From an uncultured Pseudomonadota bacterium (lineage in GTDB: Bacteria > Pseudomonadota > Gammaproteobacteria > Methylococcales > Methylomonadaceae), in the NCBI GenBank assembly GCA_903876445.1, contig CAIQZX010000126.1, positions 1 through 47,363 of the forward strand: a stretch of DNA of 47,363 bases, read 5' to 3'. This document shows, one piece after another, positions 35,347-45,410 of this stretch. The translations under genes were made by a program, and so were the position numbers. Numbering within the stretch: the stretch's first letter is position 1; each line of letters opens with the position of its first letter. The notes below the pieces were generated by a model that was not told the origin of the DNA, did no database searches, and saw nothing but the letters and a program-made list of their open reading frames with translations.

Positions 35347-36353
35347 AATGTTTCTCTTAAAAGTTTGGATTTGAATAAAGTTAAAAAGTTGGCAGTAAAT
35401 TCTGCCGATAAGTGTACCGTCACTGGCACAACCCAATGGTTTTCAGTCGCGAAGTTCTGACATTTCACCGCGTCTTTTTGAGTCATAAATACGCATTCAT
35501 TTTTAAATACAATTTCATCCGCTGTGAAAACGTGATGGTCAGGAAAACTGTGGTCGGTACGTTTTGAAATACCGGCTTTTTCTAATTGCTTAAAAAAGCG
35601 TTCTGGATTTCCAATTCCGGCAATTGCATGGCAAGATACATTTTTAAATTCGGTCAGTGGTTTTTTTTCACCGGTTTTTAAATTGATTGTGATGTCACCC
35701 ATTAACTGCATTTGCCATTCGTGCCATGCGGTATTTTCAGCAGGTTCGCCATTTACAACAACAAAATCTACGGAGTTTAATCGTTCAATCGGTTCTCTTA
35801 ATGGACCTGCGGGTAAACAAATGTTATTTCCAAAACGTCTGTCGCCATCAATAACCGCAATTTCAATATCACGTTTTAGCGCGTAATGTTGCAAACCGTC
35901 GTCAGCTAAAATCACATCACAAGGCGTATTTTTTAGTAAAAATTTACCGGCTTCGGCGCGTTTTGCTCCAACTGCCATGGGACAATCAGTTTGTTGAATA
36001 ATTAACAATGCTTCGTCACCGACTTCAGAAATTTTACTGGTTGGCAAAACCATTTTTGTTGTCGTTTCTCCCCCGTAACCACGGCTGATAATACCAACAC
36101 GATAGCCTTCTTTTGTCAGTAATTTAGCCAAATGAATACACAGCGGTGTTTTTCCCGTACCACCAACGGTAATGTTCCCCACAACAATTACAGGAACTGA
36201 CAGATTTTCACTTTTGTAATGTCCTATTTTATATAGCCATCTGTGAAATTTTGCAAAATCTGAATACAAAAATCCCAATGGTAATAAGGCAGTACCAATA
36301 AAATGATCTTTGTACCAAATATCAAGTAGATAGCGCGAGATAGTTTTTTTCAT
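35343..36353 (-). CDS. lpxK: Tetraacyldisaccharide 4'-kinase
   Basis: LpxK phosphorylates the lipid A disaccharide at the inner membrane. The 336-residue protein has a membrane-proximal N-terminus ([21 protein letters not shown]). The Walker A loop is in [20 protein letters not shown] (about 55-74), followed by ISRGYGG and [29 protein letters not shown]. It starts 5 nt after kup. Its usual partner msbA is not upstream; kup and nhaD are. Confidence 0.95.
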   Translation of the reverse strand: MKKTISRYLLDIWYKDHFIGTALLPLGFLYSDFAKFHRWLYKIGHYKSENLSVPVIVVGNITVGGTGKTPLCIHLAKLLTKEGYRVGIISRGYGGETTTKMVLPTSKISEVGDEALLIIQQTDCPMAVGAKRAEAGKFLLKNTPCDVILADDGLQHYALKRDIEIAVIDGDRRFGNNICLPAGPLREPIERLNSVDFVVVNGEPAENTAWHEWQMQLMGDITINLKTGEKKPLTEFKNVSCHAIAGIGNPERFFKQLEKAGISKRTDHSFPDHHVFTADEIVFKNECVFMTQKDAVKCQNFATENHWVVPVTVHLSAEFTANFLTLFKSKLLRETL

Positions 36354-36358
36354 AAATT

Positions 36359-38251
36359 TTAAAGTTCGATTCGAACGCCCAGTTCAATAACTTTTTCAAC
36401 AGGAATTCTAAAAAAGCCAAGCGCACTGCTAGCATTGTGAAATAAAAATAGAAAAATACCACGTCGCCATGCTGGCATTTTACTACGACGTTTGAATGTA
36501 ATATGTTCATTTCCAAGAAAAAATGACACATTATTCATATCTAAATCTAAACCTTTCTTAATGGCTAAACTTAGTGCGTAACGTACATCGGGATTTTCTT
36601 TGAAGCCGAAATATAATTTAACGCGATAAAACTGTTTTTGATGTCCGAAGGTACGAATTTTAATTTGCTGTTCTTCATTATCAATATAAGGCTCATCAGT
36701 AATCACAATAGTTAAAACGATAATTCGTTCGTGAATAACATGATTATGTTCTAAATTATGCAATAAAACTTGTGGAATGCCGTGTAAATTTCTCGCTAAA
36801 TAAATTGCAGTACCTTTTACTGTTACTAATTCATGTGTTGCAATTTTATCTTCTAATTCTTCAAATAAAACTTTTTTCTCATCAAGGGCTTCGGCTAAAA
36901 CGGCGCGACCTTTCATCCATGTTGTCATTATTAAAAATAACACTGCACCAACAGCCAGAGGCAACCAACCGCCAGATAAAATTTTTAAACTGTTTGAAGA
37001 TAAAAATATCGAATCAACCAGCATAAATAAACCTAAAAATGAATACGTCACAATCGAATTCCAACGCCATAAAGCATGAATAACGATAAACGATAAAATT
37101 GTATCAATCATCATTGTGCCAGTTACGGCGATACCGTAAGCAGAAGCTAAATTGGATGACGATTTAAAACTGACAACCAGAATAAAAACTGAAAACATTA
37201 ACATCCAATTTACTGTCGGAACGTAAATTTGTCCGATTTCGCTATCTGATGTATGCGTCACGTTCATACGCGGGCAATAGCCCAATTGGATGGCTTGTTT
37301 TGTAATTGAAAATGCACCAGAAATTACCGCTTGCGACGCAATAACAGTTGCTAAAGTCGCTAAAACCAACATCGGATACAACATCCATGATGGCGCGAGT
37401 AAATAAAATGGATTTTCAATCGCTTCGGGATGTTGTAACAACAACGCGCCTTGTCCAAAATAATTGCAAAGCAACGCCGGAAATACAAAACCAAACCATG
37501 CGTAACGAATAGGTTTTAATCCAAAATGCCCCATATCGGCATATAACGCTTCTGCGCCTGTCATAACCAAAACGACAGAACCCATAATCAAAAAGCCTTT
37601 TACGCCCAATTCGCTTAATAAGTGAATGGCGTAATACGGATTGATTGCCATTAAAACTTGCGGTTGTTGAACAATTTGCATCACGCCCAAACTGGCTAAT
37701 GTTAAAAACCACAGAACCATCACAGGCGCGAAAATTTTGCCGACTTTTGCTGTGCCGTGCGATTGAATAATGAACAATCCCGCTAAAACACTTAACGTGA
37801 TTGGAATGACATAATGCTCTAATTTTGGCGCGATAACTTCTAAACCCTCAACGGCACTCAAAACCGAAATGGCGGGCGTAATAACACTGTCCCCGTAAAA
37901 TAACGTCGCACCTAAAATTCCCATCATGATGATGATATGTTTTTTGTCTGGATTATTTTTAGCCGTCGCCGTTGATGCTAACGCCGTTAACGCCATCACA
38001 CCACCTTCACCTTTATTATTCGCCCGCATGATAATAATGGCATATTTAATCGCAACAACTAACATCAAAGACCAAAAAATAAGCGATAAAACTCCTAAAA
38101 CATGGCTTGTCTCGAGTGTTAAATGTTCCCGAAAAATTTCTTTCATTGCGTACAACGGGCTTGTTCCGATGTCACCGAAAACGACCCCGATAGCAGACGC
38201 AGTTAGGGCTGCAAATTGTTTAGATGTTAGTTGTTTAGTATGATTTGACAT
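36359..38251 (-). CDS. kup: Potassium uptake protein Kup (KUP/HAK/KT family)
   Basis: A 630-residue potassium:proton symporter. About 12 membrane helices lie in residues 12-435, opening with SAIGVVFGDIGTSPLYAMKE, the family signature, and including GEGGVMALTALAS and YGDSVITPAISVLSAVEGLE. A C-terminal cytoplasmic domain of about 180 residues contains VPQVLLHN-like and FGFKENPDV segments. It is not the Trk or Kdp type. It starts 3 nt after the nhaD stop, so Na+ export and K+ import are co-transcribed. Confidence 0.96.
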   Translation of the reverse strand: MSNHTKQLTSKQFAALTASAIGVVFGDIGTSPLYAMKEIFREHLTLETSHVLGVLSLIFWSLMLVVAIKYAIIIMRANNKGEGGVMALTALASTATAKNNPDKKHIIIMMGILGATLFYGDSVITPAISVLSAVEGLEVIAPKLEHYVIPITLSVLAGLFIIQSHGTAKVGKIFAPVMVLWFLTLASLGVMQIVQQPQVLMAINPYYAIHLLSELGVKGFLIMGSVVLVMTGAEALYADMGHFGLKPIRYAWFGFVFPALLCNYFGQGALLLQHPEAIENPFYLLAPSWMLYPMLVLATLATVIASQAVISGAFSITKQAIQLGYCPRMNVTHTSDSEIGQIYVPTVNWMLMFSVFILVVSFKSSSNLASAYGIAVTGTMMIDTILSFIVIHALWRWNSIVTYSFLGLFMLVDSIFLSSNSLKILSGGWLPLAVGAVLFLIMTTWMKGRAVLAEALDEKKVLFEELEDKIATHELVTVKGTAIYLARNLHGIPQVLLHNLEHNHVIHERIIVLTIVITDEPYIDNEEQQIKIRTFGHQKQFYRVKLYFGFKENPDVRYALSLAIKKGLDLDMNNVSFFLGNEHITFKRRSKMPAWRRGIFLFLFHNASSALGFFRIPVEKVIELGVRIEL

Positions 38252-38254
38252 AGT

Positions 38255-39697
38255 TTAAAAATAACGACCATTGATTAAAAAGTGTGCCACGATACTACCA
38301 ACGTAGCCGAGTGCTATAACAGGCATCCATTTCAAATGATTAGTGAAAGTATAAATACCTTTTGCTTGTCCCATCAGCCCAACACCCGCCGCAGAACCAA
38401 CGGCTAATAAACTTCCGCCAACACCCGCTGTTAGTGTTACGAGTAGCCATTGACCTTGCGAAATATCAGGCATCATTGTCAAAACAGCTAGCATAATCGT
38501 GCCATTATCAATGAATGCGGAGGCTATCCCTACCATAATGTTTGCAATGGTTGGGTCAATCTGCCCGTATAAATAATGAGACGTTAATGTTAAATAACCA
38601 ATAAAACTCAAACCACTAACACTTAACATAACACCGTAGAAAAATAACAATGTATCCCATTCTAAATTTGCAACTTTTTGAAATACGTCAAACGATTGTT
38701 CTGATTGTGGAGGCGCATCAACATGAAGATCTAAAACATCTGGCATTCTTTCAGTTTTATCAGTTTTTTGTAAGTAATAACTGAAAAATTGTAAATATGT
38801 TAAGCCTAACATCATACCAGCAGCTGGGGGTAAATTCAGGAAGTTTTCAAAGCAGGTTGCAGAGACAATAGTTAGCAAAAATAAAATAATAATGACAACG
38901 CCACCACGTTTCATACTTTGAACTTCTGAAACTTTATCTGGCGTTTCGTTCGGAATCCAAAAACTCATTACCGCAGCGGGCAATGTAAAATTGATAATAG
39001 CGGGAATTAACAGTGAAAAGAAATCTACAAATGGCACAACATCTTTTTGCCAAACAAGCAAGGTTGTTATGTCACCAAACGGACTAAAAGAGCCACCCGC
39101 ATTCGATGCAACGACCACGTTAATACACGCAAGCGTAACAAATTGCCGATTATTTTTACCCATCGCTAAAATTACCGATCCCATTAACAATGCGGTTGTT
39201 AAATTATTACAAACCGACGAAATGAAAAAGGCTTGAATGCCAGTAATCCAAAATAATTGCCGATAAGTGAAATTTTTACTTAGTAGCCAAACCCGTAAAT
39301 TTTCAAATACACCGCGATCTTCCATCGCATTCAAATAGGTCATCGAAACCATAATGAATAAAAATAATTCCGCATACCCTTCTAGCGAAGCACGGAATGC
39401 AGCACCTACTTGTTCTGTCATTCCACCTTGAACATAAACAAATGCAATTAAAATCCAAATACCACTCGCAGCAAAAACCATCGGTTTTGATTTGCGTAAT
39501 GCTGTAATTTCTTCCGTCATCGCTAAAAAATATGCACCAGCAAATAAGATTAGCGCGGCATAACCAACCCAATGAGTCGTTAAATTAAGTTGCATTGCAT
39601 TTGAACTTTCTTCGGCAAAACTTAGTGACGGAAAAAAAAGAAAAAATACTAGAGCAAAAAAATGAGAGGTATTCATGATTGGGGAAGATTTTTTCAT
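38255..39697 (-). CDS. nhaD: Na+/H+ antiporter NhaD
   Basis: A 480-residue antiporter of the ion-transporter superfamily. It has a cleaved-signal-like first helix (MKKSSPIMNTSHFFALVFFL) and about 12 more helices, including SVCNNLTTALLMGSVI, NVVVASNAGGSFSPFGDITT and GIASAFIDNGTIMLAVLTMM. These carry the polar residues typical of NhaD. ATG 39697 fits a signal-type start; alternatives are 39727 and 39676, and none has a strong ribosome site. NhaD expels sodium at alkaline pH, which suits a marine or alkaline habitat, though weakly. It leads the nhaD-kup-lpxK-Trm112-kdsB run. Confidence 0.92.
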   Translation of the reverse strand: MKKSSPIMNTSHFFALVFFLFFPSLSFAEESSNAMQLNLTTHWVGYAALILFAGAYFLAMTEEITALRKSKPMVFAASGIWILIAFVYVQGGMTEQVGAAFRASLEGYAELFLFIMVSMTYLNAMEDRGVFENLRVWLLSKNFTYRQLFWITGIQAFFISSVCNNLTTALLMGSVILAMGKNNRQFVTLACINVVVASNAGGSFSPFGDITTLLVWQKDVVPFVDFFSLLIPAIINFTLPAAVMSFWIPNETPDKVSEVQSMKRGGVVIIILFLLTIVSATCFENFLNLPPAAGMMLGLTYLQFFSYYLQKTDKTERMPDVLDLHVDAPPQSEQSFDVFQKVANLEWDTLLFFYGVMLSVSGLSFIGYLTLTSHYLYGQIDPTIANIMVGIASAFIDNGTIMLAVLTMMPDISQGQWLLVTLTAGVGGSLLAVGSAAGVGLMGQAKGIYTFTNHLKWMPVIALGYVGSIVAHFLINGRYF

Positions 39698-39845
39698 ATA
39701 AACGAAATCCAAAAGGTGAAATGTCATAAATTAGTTGTGTATTCTAACTGTAACCACCAGATAGTGATAATTTTAGAGCTTTAATTCCGCTTGTTTATCT
39801 GCTATTTTGTCAAACTCAATCAAACAGTAAATTTTAGGACGAACT

Positions 39846-40502
39846 ATGAAAAAAATTTTTAGCTTTTTGTTTGTTGCCGCCATGAGTTCTTCAGCTGCTT
39901 ATGCGGAGACAAAATTCGCACCGGTTCATGCTGAAACACATAATAACGTTGCTTGCGTTAAAGTGACAGAAGACGAAGTTATCGCGTTATTTGACCGTTG
40001 GAATGCGGCTTTAGCAACATTAAATCCAGAAGAAGTCGCAGAGGAATACGCACACGACGCAATTTTATTGCCGACTGTATCCAATCAACCGCGTACTAAT
40101 CACGAAGAGATTAAAGATTATTTTGAACATTTTCTTCAAAAGAAACCGGTTGGAAAAGTTGATTTCCGCATTATCAAACTTGGCTGTAACACCGCTTCCG
40201 ATACAGGGCTTTATACATTCACGTTACATGAAAAAGATGGAAAGGTTAAACACGTTAAAGCTCGCTATTCTTTCGTTTATGAATATGACGATGATCAGTG
40301 GTTAATTGAGCATCATCACTCTTCGATGATGCCGGAAGATCTTATAAAAGCGCAAAAACACATGGAGTCGTATGAGAATTCTCAACAGCTGAATTCGTCA
40401 AAAAGCGTGAAAAGTTTGAAGAAAAATTCTCGCAAGAATAAGCATTCGCACATACATTCTCACATACATTCGCACAAACATTCACACAAGCATTCTAAGT
40501 AA
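39846..40502 (+). CDS. Exported SgcJ/EcaC (SnoaL/CaMKII-AD-like) protein with a His-rich tail
   Basis: 218 residues. A signal peptide (1 to about 20, cut after AYA) is followed by an NTF2-like cone fold: VTEDEVIALFDRWNAALATL, EEYAHDAILLPTVSNQPRT, ARYSFVYEYDDDQWLIEHHH and SSMMPE (about 30-160). This matches the SgcJ/EcaC or calcium-calmodulin-kinase-association family, which has no firm enzyme role in bacteria. The end is lysine/serine-rich, then nine histidines in the last 20 residues in (S/I/K)H steps, probably a metal-binding tail. AGGA precedes the ATG. It is monocistronic, with a terminator shared with glnA. Confidence 0.82.
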   Translation: MKKIFSFLFVAAMSSSAAYAETKFAPVHAETHNNVACVKVTEDEVIALFDRWNAALATLNPEEVAEEYAHDAILLPTVSNQPRTNHEEIKDYFEHFLQKKPVGKVDFRIIKLGCNTASDTGLYTFTLHEKDGKVKHVKARYSFVYEYDDDQWLIEHHHSSMMPEDLIKAQKHMESYENSQQLNSSKSVKSLKKNSRKNKHSHIHSHIHSHKHSHKHSK

Positions 40503-40511
40503 ATGAAAGTC

Positions 40512-40543
40512 AAAAAAAACGCCCCATTTTTGGGGCGTTTTTT
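40512..40543. terminator. Bidirectional intrinsic terminator between the His-tailed gene and glnA
   Basis: An A8 run, CGCCCCA-TTTT-TGGGGCG and a T6 run. The convergent stops at 40502 and 40569 both face it. Confidence 0.9.
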
Positions 40544-40568
40544 GAAATTACAAAATCTGAATTTCTAA

Positions 40569-41978
40569 TTACAAACTGTAGTACATATCATATTCAACAG
40601 GATGTGTACTCATACGCAAACGAGTAACTTCTTCCATTTTCAACGCAATGTAAGCGTCAATCACGTCGTTAGTAAATACGCCGCCTTTTGTTAAGAATTC
40701 ACGATCTTTGTCTAAAGCATCCAACGCCTGATCGAAAGAATGACAAACTTGTGGGATGTTTTTTTCTTCTTCTGGTGGCAAATCATACAAATCTTTGTCC
40801 ATCGCTTCACCTGGATGGATTTTGTTTTGAATACCATCTAAGCCCGCCATTAACATGGCAGAGAATGCTAAATAAGGGTTTGCAGTTGAATCCGGGAAAC
40901 GCACTTCGATACGACGACCTTTTGGGTTACGAACAAAAGGAATACGAATTGACGCTGAACGGTTACGCGCAGAATAAGCTAACATAACAGGAGCTTCAAA
41001 ACCTGGAACTAAACGTTTGTAACTGTTTGTTGAAGCATTAGTGAAAGCGTTTAAGGCTTTTGCGTGTTTGATGATACCGCCGATGTAATATAACGCTGTT
41101 TCAGACAAACCACCGTACAAATCACCTGTAAACAAGTTCACGCCATCTTTTGATAAAGATTGGTGAACGTGCATACCGCTACCGTTGTCACCAACTAATG
41201 GTTTTGGCATAAAAGTCGCTGTTTTGCCATAAGCGTGCGCGATGTTTGCGATAACGTATTTTAATTCTAAAACTTCGTCTGCTTTTTTCACCAATGTGTT
41301 GAAACGCACGCCGATTTCACATTGACCAGCCGTGGCGACTTCGTGATGATGAACTTCAGTGACTTGACCCATTTGTTCTAATGTTTGACACATTGCTGAA
41401 CGCATATCTTGGAATGAATCGACTGGCGGCACAGGGAAATAACCACCTTTGATGCCTGGACGGTGTCCAGTGTTACCATCTGGATAAACTTTTTCAGCAT
41501 TCCAGCCAGCTTCTTCAGAGTCGATTTTGTAGAAAGTGCCACTCATATCAGCACCCCAACGAACGTCATCAAAAATGAAGAATTCGTTTTCAGGACCGAA
41601 GAATGCGGTGTCTGCAATACCAGTAGATTTCAAGTATTCTTGAGCGCGTTTTGCCAAAGAGCGAGGATCACGTTCGTAACCTTGCATATTTTTTGGCTCG
41701 ATAATGTCGCAACGAATAACTAACGTGTTGTCATCGAAAAAAGGATCCATAACAGCTGTGCTTGGATCTGGCATTAAAATCATGTCAGATTCATTGATGT
41801 GTTTCCAACCAGCAATTGATGAACCGTCAAACATGTTGCCGTCTTCAAAAGTATCTTCATCAATCGAATGCGCTGGGAAAGTAACGTGTTGTTCTTTGCC
41901 GCGTGTGTCGCAAAAACGGAAATCAACGAATTTAACTTCGTTGTCTTTAATCATTTTAAGTACGTTTGCTACAGACAT
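40569..41978 (-). CDS. glnA: Glutamine synthetase, type I
   Basis: GlnA makes glutamine from glutamate, ammonia and ATP; it is the centre of ammonia assimilation. The 469-residue length and motifs are those of the dodecameric GSI-beta enzyme: [50 protein letters not shown] and [20 protein letters not shown]. The adenylylation tyrosine lies in DLYDLPPEE (about residue 398), so GlnE control is likely. AGGAGA precedes the ATG. It diverges from the porin-amtB-glnK-amtB cluster. An NtrC-like site lies 164 bp upstream, but no good sigma-54 promoter faces glnA. Confidence 0.98.
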   Translation of the reverse strand: MSVANVLKMIKDNEVKFVDFRFCDTRGKEQHVTFPAHSIDEDTFEDGNMFDGSSIAGWKHINESDMILMPDPSTAVMDPFFDDNTLVIRCDIIEPKNMQGYERDPRSLAKRAQEYLKSTGIADTAFFGPENEFFIFDDVRWGADMSGTFYKIDSEEAGWNAEKVYPDGNTGHRPGIKGGYFPVPPVDSFQDMRSAMCQTLEQMGQVTEVHHHEVATAGQCEIGVRFNTLVKKADEVLELKYVIANIAHAYGKTATFMPKPLVGDNGSGMHVHQSLSKDGVNLFTGDLYGGLSETALYYIGGIIKHAKALNAFTNASTNSYKRLVPGFEAPVMLAYSARNRSASIRIPFVRNPKGRRIEVRFPDSTANPYLAFSAMLMAGLDGIQNKIHPGEAMDKDLYDLPPEEEKNIPQVCHSFDQALDALDKDREFLTKGGVFTNDVIDAYIALKMEEVTRLRMSTHPVEYDMYYSL

Positions 41979-42110
41979 TTAGAGCGTCTCCTAGAGTAAT
42001 TATTATTAAAATTTTGGTGCGTTTAGTCACAACCGTGATAACGATAACATTTTTTTTAAATGTAGCCACTAAAAAAAATAATGCCATGAATCATGTGTTT
42101 ATAGAGCCAT

Positions 42111-42127
42111 TGCACTGAAATAAAACA
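42111..42127. promoter_or_regulatory. Possible second, weak NtrC half-site
   Basis: TGCACTGAAATAAAACA has a good left half (TGCAC) and a poor right half. Its centre is 31 bp from that of the strong site, close to the 32-bp spacing of the two E. coli glnA enhancer sites. Confidence 0.3.
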
Positions 42128-42141
42128 CAAAATGTTATTTT

Positions 42142-42158
42142 CGCATCATTGTGGTGCA
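42142..42158. promoter_or_regulatory. NtrC (GlnG) binding site
   Basis: CGCATCATTGTGGTGCA matches TGCACCA-N3-TGGTGCA at 12 of 14 fixed positions. Its centre is about 96 bp upstream of the predicted start of the sigma-54 promoter at 42221, the normal range for an NtrC enhancer. Confidence 0.65.
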
Positions 42159-42220
42159 TAGATTGTATCAAATCAGATGTTTTAAATTTTAACTAATTGT
42201 TTTTGTTGTTTTTTAGTTAC

Positions 42221-42236
42221 TGGCATAATATCTGCT
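42221..42236 (+). promoter_or_regulatory. Sigma-54 (RpoN) promoter of the porin-amtB-glnK-amtB cluster
   Basis: TGGCATAATATCTGCT has the invariant GG at -24 and GC at -12, ten bases apart, and the flanking TGGCA. A start near 42246 leaves a 34-nt leader before ATG 42280. Together with the NtrC site it predicts induction on nitrogen limitation. Confidence 0.7.
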
Positions 42237-42279
42237 CATTTTAAACTATCAATAAAAATTAAAGTTAGGATTTTTACTT

Positions 42280-43524
42280 ATGAAAACAAGAAAAAAACGC
42301 AGTGAACACCCAATAATGCAAGCTGCTGCGAGTGGTTTGTTATTAGTCGGATTGGCAGCGAATGTTCATGCAGGCGCAATTGCGGATTTAACGGGTTACG
42401 ATGCAAATGAAACTTCGTTGTTAAAAAACAACGGTGTCACGGTAGGCGGTTGGGCAAATGCGGGTATCACTTACAACGCCGCCGGTTCAGATAATGGATT
42501 CAATGGTCCGGTTACATTTGGCGATCGTCATAGCGAAGTTCAGCTCAATCAGTTAAACCTTTTCATTCAACGCGCTGTTGCAACGGAAGGCTCTGGTTGG
42601 GATTTCGGCGGTCGTTTTGACGTGATGTTCGGTTCAGATTCTTTTTACACGCAGTCTTATGGCGCACAAGCAGGTCATTGGGATTTAAATCTTTTAGGTC
42701 ATGGAAATGACAAAAGTCGTTTTTATGATTTAGCTTTGCCACAAGCCTACGCTGAAATCTACGCGCCAATCGGTAACGGTTTGAACATTAAAGTGGGTCA
42801 TTTTTACACGCCAATTGGATATGAAACTGTTCCAGCACCAGATAACTTTTTCTACACTCACGCTTACACAATGCAGTTTGGCGAACCGTTTACGCATACA
42901 GGTGTTTTGTTAAATTATACAGTGGATGCCAACTGGGCAATTACAGGCGGCGCATTAACAGGCAGTCAAACTGGCGGTTGGGACGGTAGTTTTGATAAAC
43001 AACTCGGAAATTGGGGTGGCTTGCTTGGCGCAACTTGGACGAGCAACAGTAAAGCAACATCGTTTAATTTAGCAGGAACTTTTAGCGAAACTTCCGAAAC
43101 AAATAGTGCTGCATGGGCAATGTATAGTGCTGTTTTTAAACACAACATTACCGACAAAACACATTTAGTTTTACAACATGACCACGGTTTTGCAAATCGC
43201 GCTGCCGCCGACGGTTCAGACGCTGAATGGTACGGTGTAAATACCCATTTAGTTTATGACTTAACAGATACTCTATCAGCAGGTGTTCGCGGTGAATGGT
43301 TTAGGGATCAAAAAGGGGTTCGTGTTTTCTCACCTGCTAGAACAGCTGGTGGATTAGTAGGCTCAAGCTATTACGCTGTTACAACTGGTTTAAATTGGAA
43401 ACCTAAAACATGGTTAAGTGTTCGTCCAAATATCCGTTATGACGTAGCCGATGGTTCACGTCCATTTGGTAATGCAAAACAAGACCAATTTTTATTCTCG
43501 ACCGATTTTTCAGTCACTTTCTAA
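42280..43524 (+). CDS. Outer-membrane beta-barrel porin (BBP2/OmpL-like), nitrogen-regulated
   Basis: A signal peptide (about 1-31, cut at VHAGA) precedes a 380-residue beta-barrel with alternating strands and aromatic girdles: VTVGGWANAGITYNAAGSDN, LNQLNLFIQRAV, PQAYAEIYAPIGNGLNIKVG and the C-terminal FLFSTDFSVTF ending in F. The pattern matches the putative porin BBP2 family. The substrate is unknown. The gene lies right behind a sigma-54/NtrC promoter and 21 nt before amtB, so it probably admits ammonium or a nitrogen compound through the outer membrane. Confidence 0.85.
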   Translation: MKTRKKRSEHPIMQAAASGLLLVGLAANVHAGAIADLTGYDANETSLLKNNGVTVGGWANAGITYNAAGSDNGFNGPVTFGDRHSEVQLNQLNLFIQRAVATEGSGWDFGGRFDVMFGSDSFYTQSYGAQAGHWDLNLLGHGNDKSRFYDLALPQAYAEIYAPIGNGLNIKVGHFYTPIGYETVPAPDNFFYTHAYTMQFGEPFTHTGVLLNYTVDANWAITGGALTGSQTGGWDGSFDKQLGNWGGLLGATWTSNSKATSFNLAGTFSETSETNSAAWAMYSAVFKHNITDKTHLVLQHDHGFANRAAADGSDAEWYGVNTHLVYDLTDTLSAGVRGEWFRDQKGVRVFSPARTAGGLVGSSYYAVTTGLNWKPKTWLSVRPNIRYDVADGSRPFGNAKQDQFLFSTDFSVTF

Positions 43525-43545
43525 CCAAAGATTTTAGGGGGAAAA

Positions 43546-44937
43546 ATGAAAACACTTTTGCGTAATTTCACTGCATTTTCATTACTTGGCGCGAGTACGC
43601 TGAGTATCGCTGACGAAATCGCTGCACCCGTTGTAAATAAAGGCGATACCGCTTGGGTCATGATTTCGACGATTTTAGTTATTTTGATGATTATTCCTGG
43701 TTTAGCATTATTTTACGGTGGTATGGTTCGTGCCAAAAATATGCTGTCGATTTTGATGCAAGTGTTTGTTATTTTTTGCATGATTGCAATTTTGTGGGCA
43801 ATTTATGGCTACAGCATCGCCTTTACAGAAGGAAATGCGTTTTTTGGTGGAATGAGTAAGGTTTTCTTAAAAGGCATTACGCCTGATTCGCTCGCGGCAA
43901 CATTCACCAAAGGTGTTGCCATTCCAGAATTCATTTATGTAGCATTTCAATTGACTTTCGCTGCAATCACCCCCGCAATTATCATTGGTTCGTTTGCAGA
44001 GCGTATTAAATTTTCAGCGGTTCTATTATTCACATTTATTTGGTTCACGTTCTCTTATTTGCCGTTAGCACACATGGTTTGGTATTGGACTGGACCAGAT
44101 GCTTATACTGATGCAAATGCCGCTGAAGCAGCAACCGCTACCGCCGGCTTCTTGTTTCAAAAAGGCGCGTTAGATTTCGCTGGCGGTTCAGTGGTTCATA
44201 TTAACGCTGGCGTGGCGGGATTAGTCGGGAGTTTGTTAATTGGTAAACGTATTGGTTTTGGACGTGAATCACTCGCGCCACACAGCGTGACAATGACAAT
44301 GATTGGTGCGTCGCTCGCTTGGGTTGGCTGGTTTGGTTTCAACGTTGGCTCAAATTTAGAAGCAAACGGTTTAGCGGCATTGGTTTTTATAAATACGTTA
44401 TTGGCGGGTGCTGCGGCAACGTTGTCATGGATGGCAGCAGAATGGTTAATTCGTGGTAAACCTAGTATGTTAGGTGCTGCTTCAGGTGCAATAGCGGGTT
44501 TAGTTGTTATAACGCCTGCTTGCGGTTGGTCTGGTGTGATGGGTGCAATTTTCTTAGGTTTGGTATCCGGTGCAGTGTGTTTTTGGGCTGTGACAATGTT
44601 AAAAACTAAACTTAAATACGATGATTCCCTTGATGCGTTTGGGGTTCATGGCGTAGGTGGAATTTTAGGCGCATTAGGTACTGCTGTTGTGGCTAATCCT
44701 GCTTTGGGTGGTACTGGTGTTTGGGATTATGTTACGAATGCCGTCGCTGAATATAATTTTGGCGCACAATTTATTAGCCAATTTTGGGGCGTAGCGATGG
44801 CGGTAATTTGGTCGGCGATTGTTTCTTATGTCGCCTATAAAATTGTGGATATGATTGTTGGATTGCGTGTTAGCGAAGAAGATGAACGTCAAGGTTTGGA
44901 TGTTACCGCACACGGTGAAACGGCGTACCATATTTAA
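43546..44937 (+). CDS. amtB: Ammonium transporter AmtB (first copy)
   Basis: A 463-residue Amt/Rh channel with a cleaved signal (cut near SIADE) and 11 helices. The ammonium-pathway twin histidines are in GSVVHINAGVAGLVGSLL and DAFGVHGVGGILGALG. The external phenylalanine region, the FAERIKF motif and the C-terminal GlnK-binding tail (LRVSEEDERQGLDVTAHGE) are present. A loop of about 20 residues rich in A, T and D (DAYTDANAAEAATATAG) makes it longer than the second copy. AGGGGGAAAA precedes the ATG. It is separated from glnK by a 128-nt gap that holds an inverted repeat. Confidence 0.97.
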   Translation: MKTLLRNFTAFSLLGASTLSIADEIAAPVVNKGDTAWVMISTILVILMIIPGLALFYGGMVRAKNMLSILMQVFVIFCMIAILWAIYGYSIAFTEGNAFFGGMSKVFLKGITPDSLAATFTKGVAIPEFIYVAFQLTFAAITPAIIIGSFAERIKFSAVLLFTFIWFTFSYLPLAHMVWYWTGPDAYTDANAAEAATATAGFLFQKGALDFAGGSVVHINAGVAGLVGSLLIGKRIGFGRESLAPHSVTMTMIGASLAWVGWFGFNVGSNLEANGLAALVFINTLLAGAAATLSWMAAEWLIRGKPSMLGAASGAIAGLVVITPACGWSGVMGAIFLGLVSGAVCFWAVTMLKTKLKYDDSLDAFGVHGVGGILGALGTAVVANPALGGTGVWDYVTNAVAEYNFGAQFISQFWGVAMAVIWSAIVSYVAYKIVDMIVGLRVSEEDERQGLDVTAHGETAYHI

Positions 44938-44948
44938 ACGAAGTTACT

Positions 44949-44995
44949 GGTTCAAGGCTAAACAAATTGTTACAGTTTCGTTTTCACCTTGAACC
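44949..44995. repeat. 9-bp perfect inverted repeat between amtB and glnK
   Basis: GGTTCAAGG (44949-44957) and CCTTGAACC (44987-44995), spaced by 29 nt and followed by TTTT. It may be a weak terminator, an RNA-processing stem or an attenuator that sets the amtB:glnK ratio. It lies in the only large gap of the cluster. Confidence 0.5.
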
Positions 44996-45020
44996 TTTTA
45001 ACGGCTTTCACTATGATTGA

Positions 45021-45404
<384 letters not shown>

Positions 45405-45410
45405 AGAATT

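Noticed and set aside
40443-40500. Short tandem repeats as a possible CRISPR or regulatory array
   Set aside because: They encode the His-rich tail in frame, have no spacers and vary in unit sequence.
41979-42279. Sigma-54 promoter facing glnA on the minus strand
   Set aside because: The best candidate (GG at 42107-42108) has AC instead of the invariant GC at -12, and no other GG-N10-GC exists on that strand.
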